From the NCBI GenBank assembly GCA_020024635.1, contig JAHHTL010000003.1, positions 25,159 to 89,158 of the forward strand: a stretch of 64,000 nucleotides of DNA, in the 5' to 3' direction. The notes beneath the pieces are model-generated. The model did no database searches. It was given only the letters and a program-made list of their open reading frames with translations, and was not told the origin of the DNA. Origin of the DNA: Ruminococcus sp. Its GTDB lineage: Bacteria; Bacillota; Clostridia; Lachnospirales; Lachnospiraceae. The position numbers were made by a program, and so were the translations under genes. Positions 1-7,705 of the stretch are shown in pieces (position 1 is the first letter of the stretch; each line of letters starts with the position of its first letter).

Positions 1-2
1 TT

Positions 3-770
3 GCACATCGTTGGATTGACATTTATGAAAATCAAGGGAAGAGAAGCGGAGCCTATTCTACGTGTGTGTATGGAACACATCCATATGTACTCCTTAATTA
101 TCAAGGAACATTGGATAATGTCTTTACACTGGCTCATGAAATGGGACATTCTCTGCATTCTTGCTACTCAAATGAAAATCAAACGGTTGTAAATGCACAG
201 TATAATATCTTCCTTGCAGAAATTGCGTCTACTTGCAATGAATATATTTTAATTAGTCATTTACTTGAAAAAACAGAAGATAAAGAAGAAAAAGCTTACC
301 TTTTGAATCATCTTTTGGACAAATTCAAAGGAACCATTTATCGTCAGACCATGTTTGCTGAGTTTGAAATGATTGCCCATGAAAAAGAAGCAAATGGAGA
401 ACCATTAACCAGTGAATCTCTTTGTAAAACATACAAAGACTTAAATGAGTTATACTTTGGACCTGATATGGTGGTAGACGATGAAATTGCAATGGAATGG
501 GCAAGAATTCCACATTTTTATACTCCATTCTATGTATACCAGTACGCAACAGGTCTGTCGGCAGCGATTGCGTTTGGAAGTAAAATCTTAAAAGGAGAGC
601 CAAATGCACTTGAGAATTACAAAAAATTCTTAAGCGGAGGTTGCTCTGTAGATTGTCTTGATCTTTTAAAATCATGTGGTGTAGATATGACATCAAAAGA
701 GCCTACTGCGGAAGCACTTCGCGTATTTGATGAAACACTTACAGCCTTAGAAAAATTATACGAAGATTAA
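3..770 (+). CDS. pepF: Oligoendopeptidase F (M3 metallopeptidase), 5' end cut by the window
   Basis: This is the last 255 residues of a cytosolic zinc endopeptidase that cleaves short peptides. The reading frame is open from base 3, so the start lies outside the window. The zinc-binding HEMGH motif lies at 135-149 (fragment residues 45-49), in the sequence AHEMGHSLHS that is typical of the PepF branch of family M3. The downstream part, including the FYVYQYATGLSAA region, is also the usual PepF C-terminus. Full PepF proteins are about 600 residues, so roughly 60% is missing here only because of the window edge. A terminator follows directly. The family call is firm; the peptide substrate is not known from sequence. 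Confidence 0.93.
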   Translation, partial: AHRWIDIYENQGKRSGAYSTCVYGTHPYVLLNYQGTLDNVFTLAHEMGHSLHSCYSNENQTVVNAQYNIFLAEIASTCNEYILISHLLEKTEDKEEKAYLLNHLLDKFKGTIYRQTMFAEFEMIAHEKEANGEPLTSESLCKTYKDLNELYFGPDMVVDDEIAMEWARIPHFYTPFYVYQYATGLSAAIAFGSKILKGEPNALENYKKFLSGGCSVDCLDLLKSCGVDMTSKEPTAEALRVFDETLTALEKLYED

Positions 771-789
771 AGGTAAAGCAAAGACAGCA

Positions 790-819
790 AAACAGATCAC
801 CTTTTGGTGGTCTGTTTTT
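790..819 (+). terminator. Rho-independent terminator after pepF
   Basis: A 12-bp stem, AAACAGATCACC (790-801) with GGTGGTCTGTTT (806-817), closes on a 4-base loop with one G-T pair and runs into T residues. It lies 20 bases after the pepF stop codon. Confidence 0.85.
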
Positions 820-895
820 ATACGCACATCAGTTCATGTAAACGATTAATTTTTTTAACAAAAGAACAATATTTTAATTTAATGGCAGAAAAACC

Positions 896-926
896 TTGAC
901 TGTATAGTGACTATATCCTTTATGAT
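896..926 (+). promoter_or_regulatory. MerR-type promoter with 19-bp spacer and internal palindrome
   Basis: A -35 box TTGACT (896-901) and a -10 box TATGAT (921-926) are 19 bp apart. The spacer contains the perfect inverted repeat TATAGT-G-ACTATA (903-915). Over-long spacers holding a dyad are the hallmark of promoters controlled by MerR-family proteins, and the next gene is a MerR regulator, so self-regulation is likely. Confidence 0.8.
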
Positions 927-956
927 TCAGCTATCAATAGGAAAGGAGTTAAGAAA

Positions 957-1823
957 ATGGCATCAATTAAAGAAGTAGAAAATATCACAGGAATTGATCG
1001 ACAAAATATCCGTTATTATGAAAAAGAAGGGCTTATTCATCCAAAAAGAAATAAGATCAATGCGTATCGAGATTATTCACAAGAGGATATAAAAACAATC
1101 AAACAAATCATACTGTTTCGGAAACTTGGTGTTTCCATAGAGGAGATTCGAAGCCTTTTGGAAGGAGAAAAGCAACTTTCCGAGATTTTAATAAATCAGA
1201 AAATAAAACTTCAGCAGGAAGTAAAGGGCTTAGAAGCAGCATTGAAGTTTTGTGACAGAATCAAAGAGGAGACTTTATCAGATCTCGATGCGGATTATTA
1301 TTTAGATGAAATTAAGAAAGAAGAAAGTCTGGGATCTGTTTTTGCCAGAATATTGGATGATTATAAGAAAGTAAGAGATTCCGAGCAGATTAGAAGTTTT
1401 ACTTTTATGCCAGATAACATGTGTATGACACCAGCAGAATTTACAGAATCCCTTTGTAAATATGGAGCCGAAAATCAGTTGAATCTTGTCGTTATAAAAG
1501 AAGGAATGACGCCTCATTTTACAATAGATGGGGTTGAGTACAAAGCTTATCGTTATGGAGCAAGATATGGAATGATGGTGTGTTGTGAGGCAGTAAATAA
1601 AGAAGATTATATACCAAAGAATATGCAAGAAAAGAAATACGCATATTATCGAAGAATTCGAAAGACTCTTATAGCAGGGTGTGTGTGTATGCTTTTATGT
1701 TTATCAATCTTGGCTTATTGGGATGGAAAAGATAAACTTATTGTGTTAGTATTAATAATTATAGGCGAATTATCTAGTCTTATACATTCTTATTTTGTTT
1801 ATGGAAGAAATTTTAAAGGATAA
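957..1823 (+). CDS. MerR-family transcriptional regulator with C-terminal membrane segments
   Basis: The first ~70 residues form a MerR winged helix-turn-helix (IKEVENITGIDRQNIRYYEK and the following wing), followed by a coiled-coil dimer helix up to about residue 105. The central part has no recognised effector domain. The last ~55 residues contain two hydrophobic stretches (around residues 236-252 and 259-280), so the protein may sit at the membrane, which is unusual for this family. The start follows a good AAAGGAG site at 942-948. The promoter just upstream has the 19-bp spacer and palindrome expected for autoregulation. No adjacent efflux gene reveals the signal. DNA binding is certain from the family; the inducer is unknown. 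Confidence 0.85.
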   Translation: MASIKEVENITGIDRQNIRYYEKEGLIHPKRNKINAYRDYSQEDIKTIKQIILFRKLGVSIEEIRSLLEGEKQLSEILINQKIKLQQEVKGLEAALKFCDRIKEETLSDLDADYYLDEIKKEESLGSVFARILDDYKKVRDSEQIRSFTFMPDNMCMTPAEFTESLCKYGAENQLNLVVIKEGMTPHFTIDGVEYKAYRYGARYGMMVCCEAVNKEDYIPKNMQEKKYAYYRRIRKTLIAGCVCMLLCLSILAYWDGKDKLIVLVLIIIGELSSLIHSYFVYGRNFKG

Positions 1824-1887
1824 AACAATTGCCTTTGTATGAGAAAATAAATTGGCAAACAATTTTTCAATTTAAAGGAGGAGAAGA

Positions 1888-2739
1888 ATGACAGTTGAGC
1901 AAGTATTAACAGAATTAAATTTTGATACCAATGTGGAAAAAGCAATTCTAAATCATCTTCAAAATCATGAAATTGAAATAAAAAAATTGGCTAAAACTGC
2001 CTATGATAAGAAGAATCACCAATTTGAATTATGTAGAAACGATCCATTTACAAGGCTTGTGGTAATCACCTATCTTTTGGTTCAGGCATACGAACGATAT
2101 CAAGCATATGGAATCCCAGATCAGATCATTTTTGATACGTTTCGAGATGTTTCTTTAAGGGGGAATCTTCATTATCGACGAACCAATGAAATGGCAGTTA
2201 GTAAAGAAGAAGTAGAATGGTATCATCGCATATTTCAAGGAAATATTTTTAAACTTGGTTGCATACAGTTTGAAAAAACAGAGATGGTTTACTTTAATGA
2301 AAAAAAACGAGAACTTTCGGATGTGGAAATGTTAAATCGATACAAATCTATTCTTCCAGAAGGGACACCGGTATTAAGTTGTCACATACAAGAAGGCGAA
2401 GATCTTTCTGAGAAAGCAGTAGAAAGTTCGTTTCAAAGAGCAGAGGTGTTTTTTAAGAAATATTTTCCGGAGATAGAACTAAAAGCATATGTGTGTTATA
2501 CCTGGTTATTATATCCTAAAATGGTGAACCGATTAAAGGAAAACTCAAAGATTAGAAAGTTTGCAGAGAGGTTTGAAGTAATCAGTTCTTATGATAGTCG
2601 AACACTTGCGATGAAAATGCTGTTTCCCCCAGAAAAGAAAGAGGGAAAAAATAATCTGACAAGTTTACAGAAAATGGCTATAGAACATGAAGAATGGTTC
2701 GGATTTTCTTGTGGGGTAATTTTGCTTGAAGAGAAATGA
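1888..2739 (+). CDS. Acyltransferase-like protein (NAT-N / GNAT-like C-terminal type)
   Basis: A 283-residue soluble protein. Its layout resembles the two-part family with an N-terminal helical domain (roughly residues 1-130, with the segment DTFRDVSLRGN) and a GNAT-like C-terminal domain (roughly 130-275, including LSCHIQEGEDLS and FFKKYFPEIELKAYVCYTWLL). Members are annotated only as acyltransferase-domain proteins and their substrates are unknown. A strong AAAGGAGG site precedes the ATG. It starts 64 bases after the MerR gene and may be cotranscribed with it. No catalytic residue can be named with confidence. The family assignment rests on overall pattern recognition. Confidence 0.65.
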   Translation: MTVEQVLTELNFDTNVEKAILNHLQNHEIEIKKLAKTAYDKKNHQFELCRNDPFTRLVVITYLLVQAYERYQAYGIPDQIIFDTFRDVSLRGNLHYRRTNEMAVSKEEVEWYHRIFQGNIFKLGCIQFEKTEMVYFNEKKRELSDVEMLNRYKSILPEGTPVLSCHIQEGEDLSEKAVESSFQRAEVFFKKYFPEIELKAYVCYTWLLYPKMVNRLKENSKIRKFAERFEVISSYDSRTLAMKMLFPPEKKEGKNNLTSLQKMAIEHEEWFGFSCGVILLEEK

Positions 2740-2815
2740 TAGTTGACATCTTGTTTTTAAAGGAAATAATTGATAAAAACAAATCATTAACATGGTAGAT
2801 ATTAAAAAATAGATA

Positions 2816-2844
2816 TTGCAAACAACGGAATAGTCTTGTATAAT
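2816..2844 (+). promoter_or_regulatory. Promoter for DUF2325 gene
   Basis: TTGCAA (2816-2821) and a perfect TATAAT (2839-2844) are separated by 17 bp. Transcription would begin near 2851, at the edge of the first palindromic operator, and leave a leader of about 115 bases. Confidence 0.8.
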
Positions 2845-2852
2845 AGTACATA

Positions 2853-2870
2853 AGTTAGATAAAACTAACT
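2853..2870 (+). promoter_or_regulatory. Operator-like palindrome 1 (GTTAG-N6-CTAAC type)
   Basis: AGTTAGATAAAACTAACT is an inverted repeat with perfect 6-base arms AGTTAG/CTAACT around a 6-base spacer. It begins 8 bases after the -10 box and so covers the expected transcription start, a classic repressor position. The arms match those of the palindromes at 2934-2951 and 49343-49360. The regulator is not identified; the arm resembles sites of DtxR/IdeR/MntR-type metal repressors. Confidence 0.65.
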
Positions 2871-2896
2871 CCATAAGTTGATTCAAAAAATACAGT

Positions 2897-2922
2897 AAAT
2901 AACGGTAGTTCTACCGTTATTT
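2897..2922 (+). other. Leader hairpin between the two operators
   Basis: A perfect 12-bp inverted repeat, AAATAACGGTAG and CTACCGTTATTT, with a 2-base spacer. It lies within the predicted leader. The following ATTTATTTAC is only partly T-rich, so it could be a weak terminator/attenuator or simply an RNA stem. Confidence 0.6.
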
Positions 2923-2933
2923 ATTTACACAAA

Positions 2934-2951
2934 GGTTAGTTGCAACTAACC
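2934..2951 (+). promoter_or_regulatory. Operator-like palindrome 2 (GTTAG-N6-CTAAC type)
   Basis: GGTTAGTTGCAACTAACC is an 18-base perfect palindrome immediately upstream of the ribosome-binding site of the DUF2325 gene. Its arms match the site at 2853-2870 and the one before the AraC gene at 49343-49360. Centre-to-centre distance to operator 1 is 81 bp. Confidence 0.65.
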
Positions 2952-2965
2952 AGAAGGAGGACGAG

Positions 2966-3241
2966 ATGAGTATAGTCATTGTTGGTGGAAACGAAGGTAT
3001 GGTAAGACAATATAAGGATTTATGTCAATCTTATAAATGTAAAGCAAAGGTTTTTGCGAAAACTTCAGGAAAACTCAAAATTGGATGTCCAGATCTTATG
3101 GTACTTTTTACAAACACAGTGTCACATAAAATGTTGAAAGCAGCATTAAACGAGGTGAAAGGACAAAATACAGTAGTTGAACGAGTACATACAAGTTCTT
3201 TAGCAGCATTAAAAGGAGTATTAGATGAGTATGCGTCTTAA
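2966..3241 (+). CDS. DUF2325 domain protein
   Basis: A 91-residue soluble protein with the DUF2325 pattern: it opens with the Rossmann-like strand MSIVIVGGNEGMVRQYKDLC and ends with a strand-helix SSLAALKGVLDE. Proteins of this family are often found near ferrous-iron uptake or other metal genes, but the biochemical role is unknown. A strong AGAAGGAGG site precedes the ATG. Two palindromic operators and a hairpin lie in the 120 bases upstream, and a metal-type permease follows after 89 bases with its own promoter. I infer a metal-responsive accessory protein; the family call is stronger than the role. Confidence 0.75.
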   Translation: MSIVIVGGNEGMVRQYKDLCQSYKCKAKVFAKTSGKLKIGCPDLMVLFTNTVSHKMLKAALNEVKGQNTVVERVHTSSLAALKGVLDEYAS

Positions 3242-3255
3242 GAAACTTCGTTTAT

Positions 3256-3283
3256 TTGACATATTATAAAAAAGGACTATAAT
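3256..3283 (+). promoter_or_regulatory. Promoter for the permease
   Basis: TTGACA (3256-3261) and TATAAT (3278-3283) are both consensus and are separated by 16 bp. The permease start at 3331 lies about 40 bases past the predicted transcription start, so the permease can be expressed independently of the DUF2325 gene. Confidence 0.8.
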
Positions 3284-3330
3284 CTATAGAATACAGTTTT
3301 AAAATAATTTGTATAAGAAGGTAGAAGATT

Positions 3331-4206
3331 ATGTCTCAATTATTAGTGGAAATAGTACATCATATATTGCATCATAGTTTGAAACTATTTCCTTTTTTGT
3401 TTCTTACGTATTGGGTAATGGGATTATTGGAACAGATGTCCAGTGCCAAGTCACGAAGATTAATTCAAAATGCAGGAAAAGTGGGACCTGTGTGGGGAAG
3501 CATTTGTGGAGCGTTTCCACAGTGTGGATTTTCGGCAGCAGCGTCCTATTTTTATGTGGGTAGGGTTCTCACACTAGGAACATTGATTTCAGTTTACATG
3601 TCAACTTCAGATGAAATGATTCCAATCTTAATCTCAGAAAGAGTTCCTGTTCCTACAATCGCATCTATTGTAGCTGCAAAAGTGATGATTGGAATGATTA
3701 CGGGATTTTTGATTGAATTACTGTTTGGGTGGTTTAGAAAAAAGAAAACCGTTCCGTCAGATCTGCCACAGTGTGAGACGAATTCATATATGGAGTGCTG
3801 TGGGCATAAAAAAGGAATCTTACAAAATGCATTTAAACATGCATTACGGGTTTGGATATTTATTACACTGATAACCTTATTAATAGAGATTGTTGTAGAA
3901 ACAATTGGTACAGATACGATGTCGTTGATTTTTTCGGATACTCCTGTAGTAGGGGAGATGATTGCGGCATTGGTAGGGTTGATTCCAAATTGTGGAGCAT
4001 CCGTAGTGATTACACAACTTTACCTAGAAGGAATCATTGGTACAGGTCCAATGTTAAGTGGACTATTAGTTAGCGCCGGTGTGGGATTACTTGTTCTTTT
4101 TAAAGAAAATCGAAATTTACGTGAAAATATGTGGATTACCGCTATCCTATATGTAGGGAGCGTTTTATGGGGAGTGCTGTTTCAAGCCCTTGGAGTTGTT
4201 TTTTAA
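3331..4206 (+). CDS. Multi-TM putative metal/arsenic exporter (ArsP_2-like permease)
   Basis: A 291-residue integral membrane protein with about eight to ten hydrophobic segments. Two similar loops, GAFPQCGFSAA (about residues 67-77) and GLIPNCGASVV (about 216-226), mark an internally duplicated permease; the conserved P-x-C-G residues are candidates for the transport path. A hydrophilic Cys/His-bearing loop with CETNSYMECCGHKK separates the halves and could bind metal. The pattern fits the PF11449-type family, whose members are annotated as putative manganese or arsenic transporters without firm proof. The neighbour DUF2325 gene and its operators suggest a divalent metal rather than arsenic. 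The start follows a GAAGG site. Confidence 0.7.
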   Translation: MSQLLVEIVHHILHHSLKLFPFLFLTYWVMGLLEQMSSAKSRRLIQNAGKVGPVWGSICGAFPQCGFSAAASYFYVGRVLTLGTLISVYMSTSDEMIPILISERVPVPTIASIVAAKVMIGMITGFLIELLFGWFRKKKTVPSDLPQCETNSYMECCGHKKGILQNAFKHALRVWIFITLITLLIEIVVETIGTDTMSLIFSDTPVVGEMIAALVGLIPNCGASVVITQLYLEGIIGTGPMLSGLLVSAGVGLLVLFKENRNLRENMWITAILYVGSVLWGVLFQALGVVF

Positions 4207-4324
4207 CGAAGAAACTTGCAAATATATTCCCTATATATTAAAATACCCCTAAGAATCAATGAAGGAAAAGTTGCAGAAGAGGACAATCTACACTTTTTCC
4301 TATAACTAAAGGAGGAGAAGGGGT

Positions 4325-5554
4325 ATGAAAAATACATTATGGAGTAGAGATTATATATTGTTAACCGTGGCTACAGTCTTTGGTTCGGTTGGATGGATTG
4401 CTGGAGACTTTGCTTTATCATTTCTTGTATTTGATGAGACGGGAAGTACACTTGCATCTGCATTAGTCCTTTCCGTACAGTTTATACCACGGTTTTTTGT
4501 TCCACTTTTTGCGGCTCCCATTCTAGACCGCTTTCACAGAAAACCGTTCCTTGTTGGTGGTGATTTCATCAATGGAATCATGTATACACTTGCGGGATTT
4601 TATTTGTTAAATCACCCATTTTCTTATGGGGGATATCTCTTGTTTTCGCTATTGTTAGCTTGTCTTGGGTGTTTTGACTCTCTTGCTTATAATAGCATCT
4701 ATCCAAATGTAATTCCAAAAGGAATGGAGCAGAAGGGGTACGCGGTATCTGCTATGTTATATCCATTTCTAACGGTCATTATGACACCGCTTGCAGCGGT
4801 GCTTATGGATTGGATCAAGGTAGAAGGAATCTTGATTTTGCAAGGTGGGATGTCATTTGTTGCTGCCCTTGTAGAGAGTCAAATGAAAGTACACGAGGAA
4901 GATCACTTGGCGGGAAAGAAGTTTTCTTTTTCGTTATGGAAAGAAGATTTAGTAGAAGGGATAAAATATGTGAAAAATGAACAGGGGTTGTTTCAGATTT
5001 TTTTATACACCTCTGTATCAAATGGAGTAGCGCAAGGGTGCAGCCCTTTGTTGATTGCGTTTTTTCGAGCTACGAAAGGGTTCACAGTAGGAATGTACGC
5101 ATTTTTTTCTGTAGCTGAATTTTTAGGAAGAATGTTTGGAGGAATTTTAAATTATCGTGTAAAAATTCCAGAGAAGAAATTGTTTGGCTTTTGCTTTGGA
5201 GTCTATAACTTTTATGCCATCATGGATATGGTACTTTTGTGGATATCATACCCGCTTATGCTGGTCAATAGAGCTATCTGTGGTTTCCTTGGTGTGAATA
5301 GCGCCACTTGGCGGGAGGCTGCTGTACAAAAGTACATCCCTGATCGTATGCGTGCAAGGGTAAATGCATTTCAGGAAATACTATTTTTTGGCATGAGCAG
5401 TGTTCTGACCTTGGTGATCGGCATATTGGGAGATTATGTGGATTATAGAATCTGTATGTCTGTTGGTGCGGGGGCTACGATCCTTGTGTGTGTACTTACT
5501 ATATGGAGAAAGCGAAAGGAAGTAAAAGCAGTTTATGAATATACTTCTGTGTAA
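4325..5554 (+). CDS. MFS transporter
   Basis: A 409-residue protein with about twelve membrane segments and the cytosolic loop DRFHRKPFLVGGD after helix 2, the usual major-facilitator signature position. The first helix region (YILLTVATVFGSVGWIAGDF) and the C-terminal half are typical of the MFS_3/enterobactin-exporter-like group. The substrate cannot be read from sequence; secondary export of a drug or small molecule is the family expectation. The AAAGGAGG site before the ATG is strong. The gene overlaps the next reading frame by 20 bases, so the two are probably translated together. I see no convincing promoter in the 118 bases upstream. Confidence 0.82.
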   Translation: MKNTLWSRDYILLTVATVFGSVGWIAGDFALSFLVFDETGSTLASALVLSVQFIPRFFVPLFAAPILDRFHRKPFLVGGDFINGIMYTLAGFYLLNHPFSYGGYLLFSLLLACLGCFDSLAYNSIYPNVIPKGMEQKGYAVSAMLYPFLTVIMTPLAAVLMDWIKVEGILILQGGMSFVAALVESQMKVHEEDHLAGKKFSFSLWKEDLVEGIKYVKNEQGLFQIFLYTSVSNGVAQGCSPLLIAFFRATKGFTVGMYAFFSVAEFLGRMFGGILNYRVKIPEKKLFGFCFGVYNFYAIMDMVLLWISYPLMLVNRAICGFLGVNSATWREAAVQKYIPDRMRARVNAFQEILFFGMSSVLTLVIGILGDYVDYRICMSVGAGATILVCVLTIWRKRKEVKAVYEYTSV

Positions 5555-5813
5555 GTACGTCTTAATAATGAATGTAATGACATTTCTAGCATTTGCAGTA
5601 GATAAAAGAAAAGCACAAAAGAGAAAGTGGAGATTATCAACAAAGACGTTGATGGGACTTTCCATTTTAGGAGGAGCAGGAGGCGGATTCGTAGCCATGC
5701 ATGTATTTCGGCATAAGACAAAACAAAGAAAATATTTGGTTGGAATCCCCAGTATACTAATCATACAGACAATCGGATTACTTTACTTCGTGCTACAACA
5801 TTATTCTAATTGA
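5535..5813 (+). CDS. DUF1294 small membrane protein
   Basis: A 92-residue protein with the DUF1294 signature: an N-terminal helix ending in FAVDKRKAQKRKWRLS, a glycine-rich turn LGGAGGGFVAMHVFRHKTKQRKY, and a final membrane helix. The function of the family is unknown. It starts inside the end of the MFS gene (20-base overlap) and its stop overlaps the stop of the opposing C26 gene by 13 bases, so it is the end of a plus-strand unit meeting a minus-strand gene. I see no separate promoter. Confidence 0.85.
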   Translation: MNILLCKYVLIMNVMTFLAFAVDKRKAQKRKWRLSTKTLMGLSILGGAGGGFVAMHVFRHKTKQRKYLVGIPSILIIQTIGLLYFVLQHYSN

Positions 5814-6517
5814 ATCATTGTTTTAGAATGTAAGATAAACTCTTTGAACAGATTTCTCATTTCAACGGAATTTCGATACATGCTTTCAGGATGCCACTGT
5901 ACCCCTATGACAAAGGGGTGCTGTGGCATTTCAATTGCTTCCACAATTTGATCAGAGGAAGAAGCACAAATCTTAAGTCCCTCTCCTAACGTTTGGATTG
6001 CCTGATGGTGAAAACTGTTTACTTTGACATTCGAACCAATATAATGATGAAGTTTGGAGCTTTTTACCGTTTGAATAAGGTGACTGATGTCAGAGCGGGA
6101 TTGGCTATTTTGCATATGATTATAAAACTTATTTTTTGTAGAGAGAATGTCCTGATATAAGGTTCCCCCACAAGCAACGTTTAAAATTTGCATGCCACGA
6201 CAGATTGCAAGAAGTGGTTTTTGGGATTTTAGGACAGATTTTGTGAGGCGGATTTGAAATAAATCAAGCGAAATGTTTGTTGTGCCAAGATGATCCATTG
6301 GGGCTTCTCCAAATAAAAGTGGTGTAATATCCTGACCACCACAGAACAAAAATCCATCACACAGATTCAGATACTCTTCTAAAATTTGATCAGAACGGAC
6401 CAGTGGAATTAACAAAGGAAGGCCTCCGGCATAGCGAATGGACTGGATATAAGCGTTCGATACATATTGACTGGATCCTTTGATCCCGCAGATAATGATT
6501 CCGATTCTTGGTTTCAT
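5801..6517 (-). CDS. Gamma-glutamyl-gamma-aminobutyrate hydrolase-like class I amidotransferase (C26)
   Basis: A 238-residue cytosolic glutamine-amidotransferase-fold hydrolase. The nucleophile cysteine sits in LLAICRGMQILN and the catalytic histidine in VIGVQWHPESM; FCGGQDITP is the conserved substrate-side loop of the PuuD-like group. Relatives hydrolyse gamma-glutamyl bonds in polyamine or GABA catabolism. No puu pathway genes are nearby, so the substrate remains open. It is the only minus-strand metabolic gene in the window, divergent from the dipeptidase gene, which also acts on peptides; the 96-base gap between the two starts must hold both promoters. Confidence 0.85.
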   Translation of the reverse strand: MKPRIGIIICGIKGSSQYVSNAYIQSIRYAGGLPLLIPLVRSDQILEEYLNLCDGFLFCGGQDITPLLFGEAPMDHLGTTNISLDLFQIRLTKSVLKSQKPLLAICRGMQILNVACGGTLYQDILSTKNKFYNHMQNSQSRSDISHLIQTVKSSKLHHYIGSNVKVNSFHHQAIQTLGEGLKICASSSDQIVEAIEMPQHPFVIGVQWHPESMYRNSVEMRNLFKEFILHSKTMIQLE

Positions 6518-6613
6518 AAGTACTCCTTTTCATGTTATAATCATTTTTAGATGTTTCTAGCATATGTAAAAATATGGGAAGCTATACATGATAAAATCAG
6601 AAGGAGAATAGGA

Positions 6614-7630
6614 ATGTCTTATATTGATATGCATTGTGATACCATCAGTTGTCTAATGAAACAAAAAAGCGAGACACTTTTAAAAAATCATTTTTGTGTT
6701 GATTTGGAGAAAATGGAAGTGGCAAACACCGGTATTCAGTTTTTCGCTTGTTTTGTAAATGCTGGTTCATACGAAAAGGATAGGACTATAGAACAAAAGA
6801 AAGAAGCGAATGGCATGAGAAAAATAAAAAACACTATTTGGAACAAAGCCTATGCCGACGTTTTGAAAATGATTGAGCGAATTGATGGTGAGCAAAATCA
6901 AAAGCTGGCTGTTGCAACGTCCTATCAAGAAGTACAAGATTGTTTGCAACAAGGAAAAATCGTGGCATGCAAAACAGTGGAAGAAGGTGGTGTGTTAAAT
7001 GGAAATTTGGAACGATTAAAAGAATTGTATAGCAAGGGGATTCGTTTGCTGACTTTAACTTGGAATTATGCGAACTGTATCGGATATCCCAATAGCACAG
7101 ATGCATCCATCATGAAAAAAGGATTAACGCCATTTGGAATAGATACAATTCAGCAGATGAATGAACTTGGTATGATGATAGACGTATCGCATTTGTCAGA
7201 CGGTGGATTTTATGACTGCATCAGGTATAGTAAAATGCCAATTTGTGCCTCACATTCCAACGCCAGAGGATTATGTAAACATCCAAGAAACCTTTCGGAT
7301 CAAATGTTAAAAATGCTTGGAGAAAAAGGGGGAGTATCTGGACTTAATTTTTGTACCTATTTTTTAAGAGAAGATGAAAATGTAATGGTAGATGATATTG
7401 CAGAGCATGCAAAGTACATGATTGAGAAAGGTGGAGAGGAGTTAGTTGCACTCGGAAGTGATTTTGATGGATTTGAGAATCCACGAAGAGAGAACTGGGT
7501 TAATAATGTAAATGATATGCCACTTTTGTGGGATGCATTTCGACGAAAAGGAATTACAGAACGCCAGATTGATAAAATAATGTGGAAAAACGCACTTCGT
7601 TTTATGAAAGAGACAATCAATTATAAATAG
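6614..7630 (+). CDS. Membrane-dipeptidase-type peptidase (M19)
   Basis: A 338-residue metallo-dipeptidase of the renal dipeptidase family. Zinc-ligand motifs are visible: MHCD at the N-terminus, VEEGG, DVSHLSD, ASHSNARGLCKHPRNLSD and GSDFDG, in family order. There is no signal peptide, so the enzyme is cytosolic. I set the start at 6614 because an AGAAGGAGAA site ends 5 bases upstream and the family alignment begins at YIDMHCD; an upstream ATG at 6551 would add 21 atypical residues. The enzyme hydrolyses dipeptides, possibly including D-amino-acid dipeptides. Together with the divergent C26 hydrolase and the downstream threonine aldolase it forms an amino-acid salvage neighbourhood. Confidence 0.88.
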   Translation: MSYIDMHCDTISCLMKQKSETLLKNHFCVDLEKMEVANTGIQFFACFVNAGSYEKDRTIEQKKEANGMRKIKNTIWNKAYADVLKMIERIDGEQNQKLAVATSYQEVQDCLQQGKIVACKTVEEGGVLNGNLERLKELYSKGIRLLTLTWNYANCIGYPNSTDASIMKKGLTPFGIDTIQQMNELGMMIDVSHLSDGGFYDCIRYSKMPICASHSNARGLCKHPRNLSDQMLKMLGEKGGVSGLNFCTYFLREDENVMVDDIAEHAKYMIEKGGEELVALGSDFDGFENPRRENWVNNVNDMPLLWDAFRRKGITERQIDKIMWKNALRFMKETINYK

Positions 7631-7705
7631 TAAGAAAATACTGTTCCTTTTTGATAAAAAGTAGTATAATAAATTAGATTTTTTGAAAAGGGAGTAGGCG
7701 TAAAG

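Noticed and set aside
325..696. A 123-residue minus-strand frame within pepF
   Set aside because: The plus frame carries the conserved M3 peptidase sequence; the opposite frame has no family pattern.
4207..4324. Possible promoter TTGCAA/TATATT before the MFS gene
   Set aside because: The boxes are only 12 bp apart, too close for a normal sigma-A promoter.
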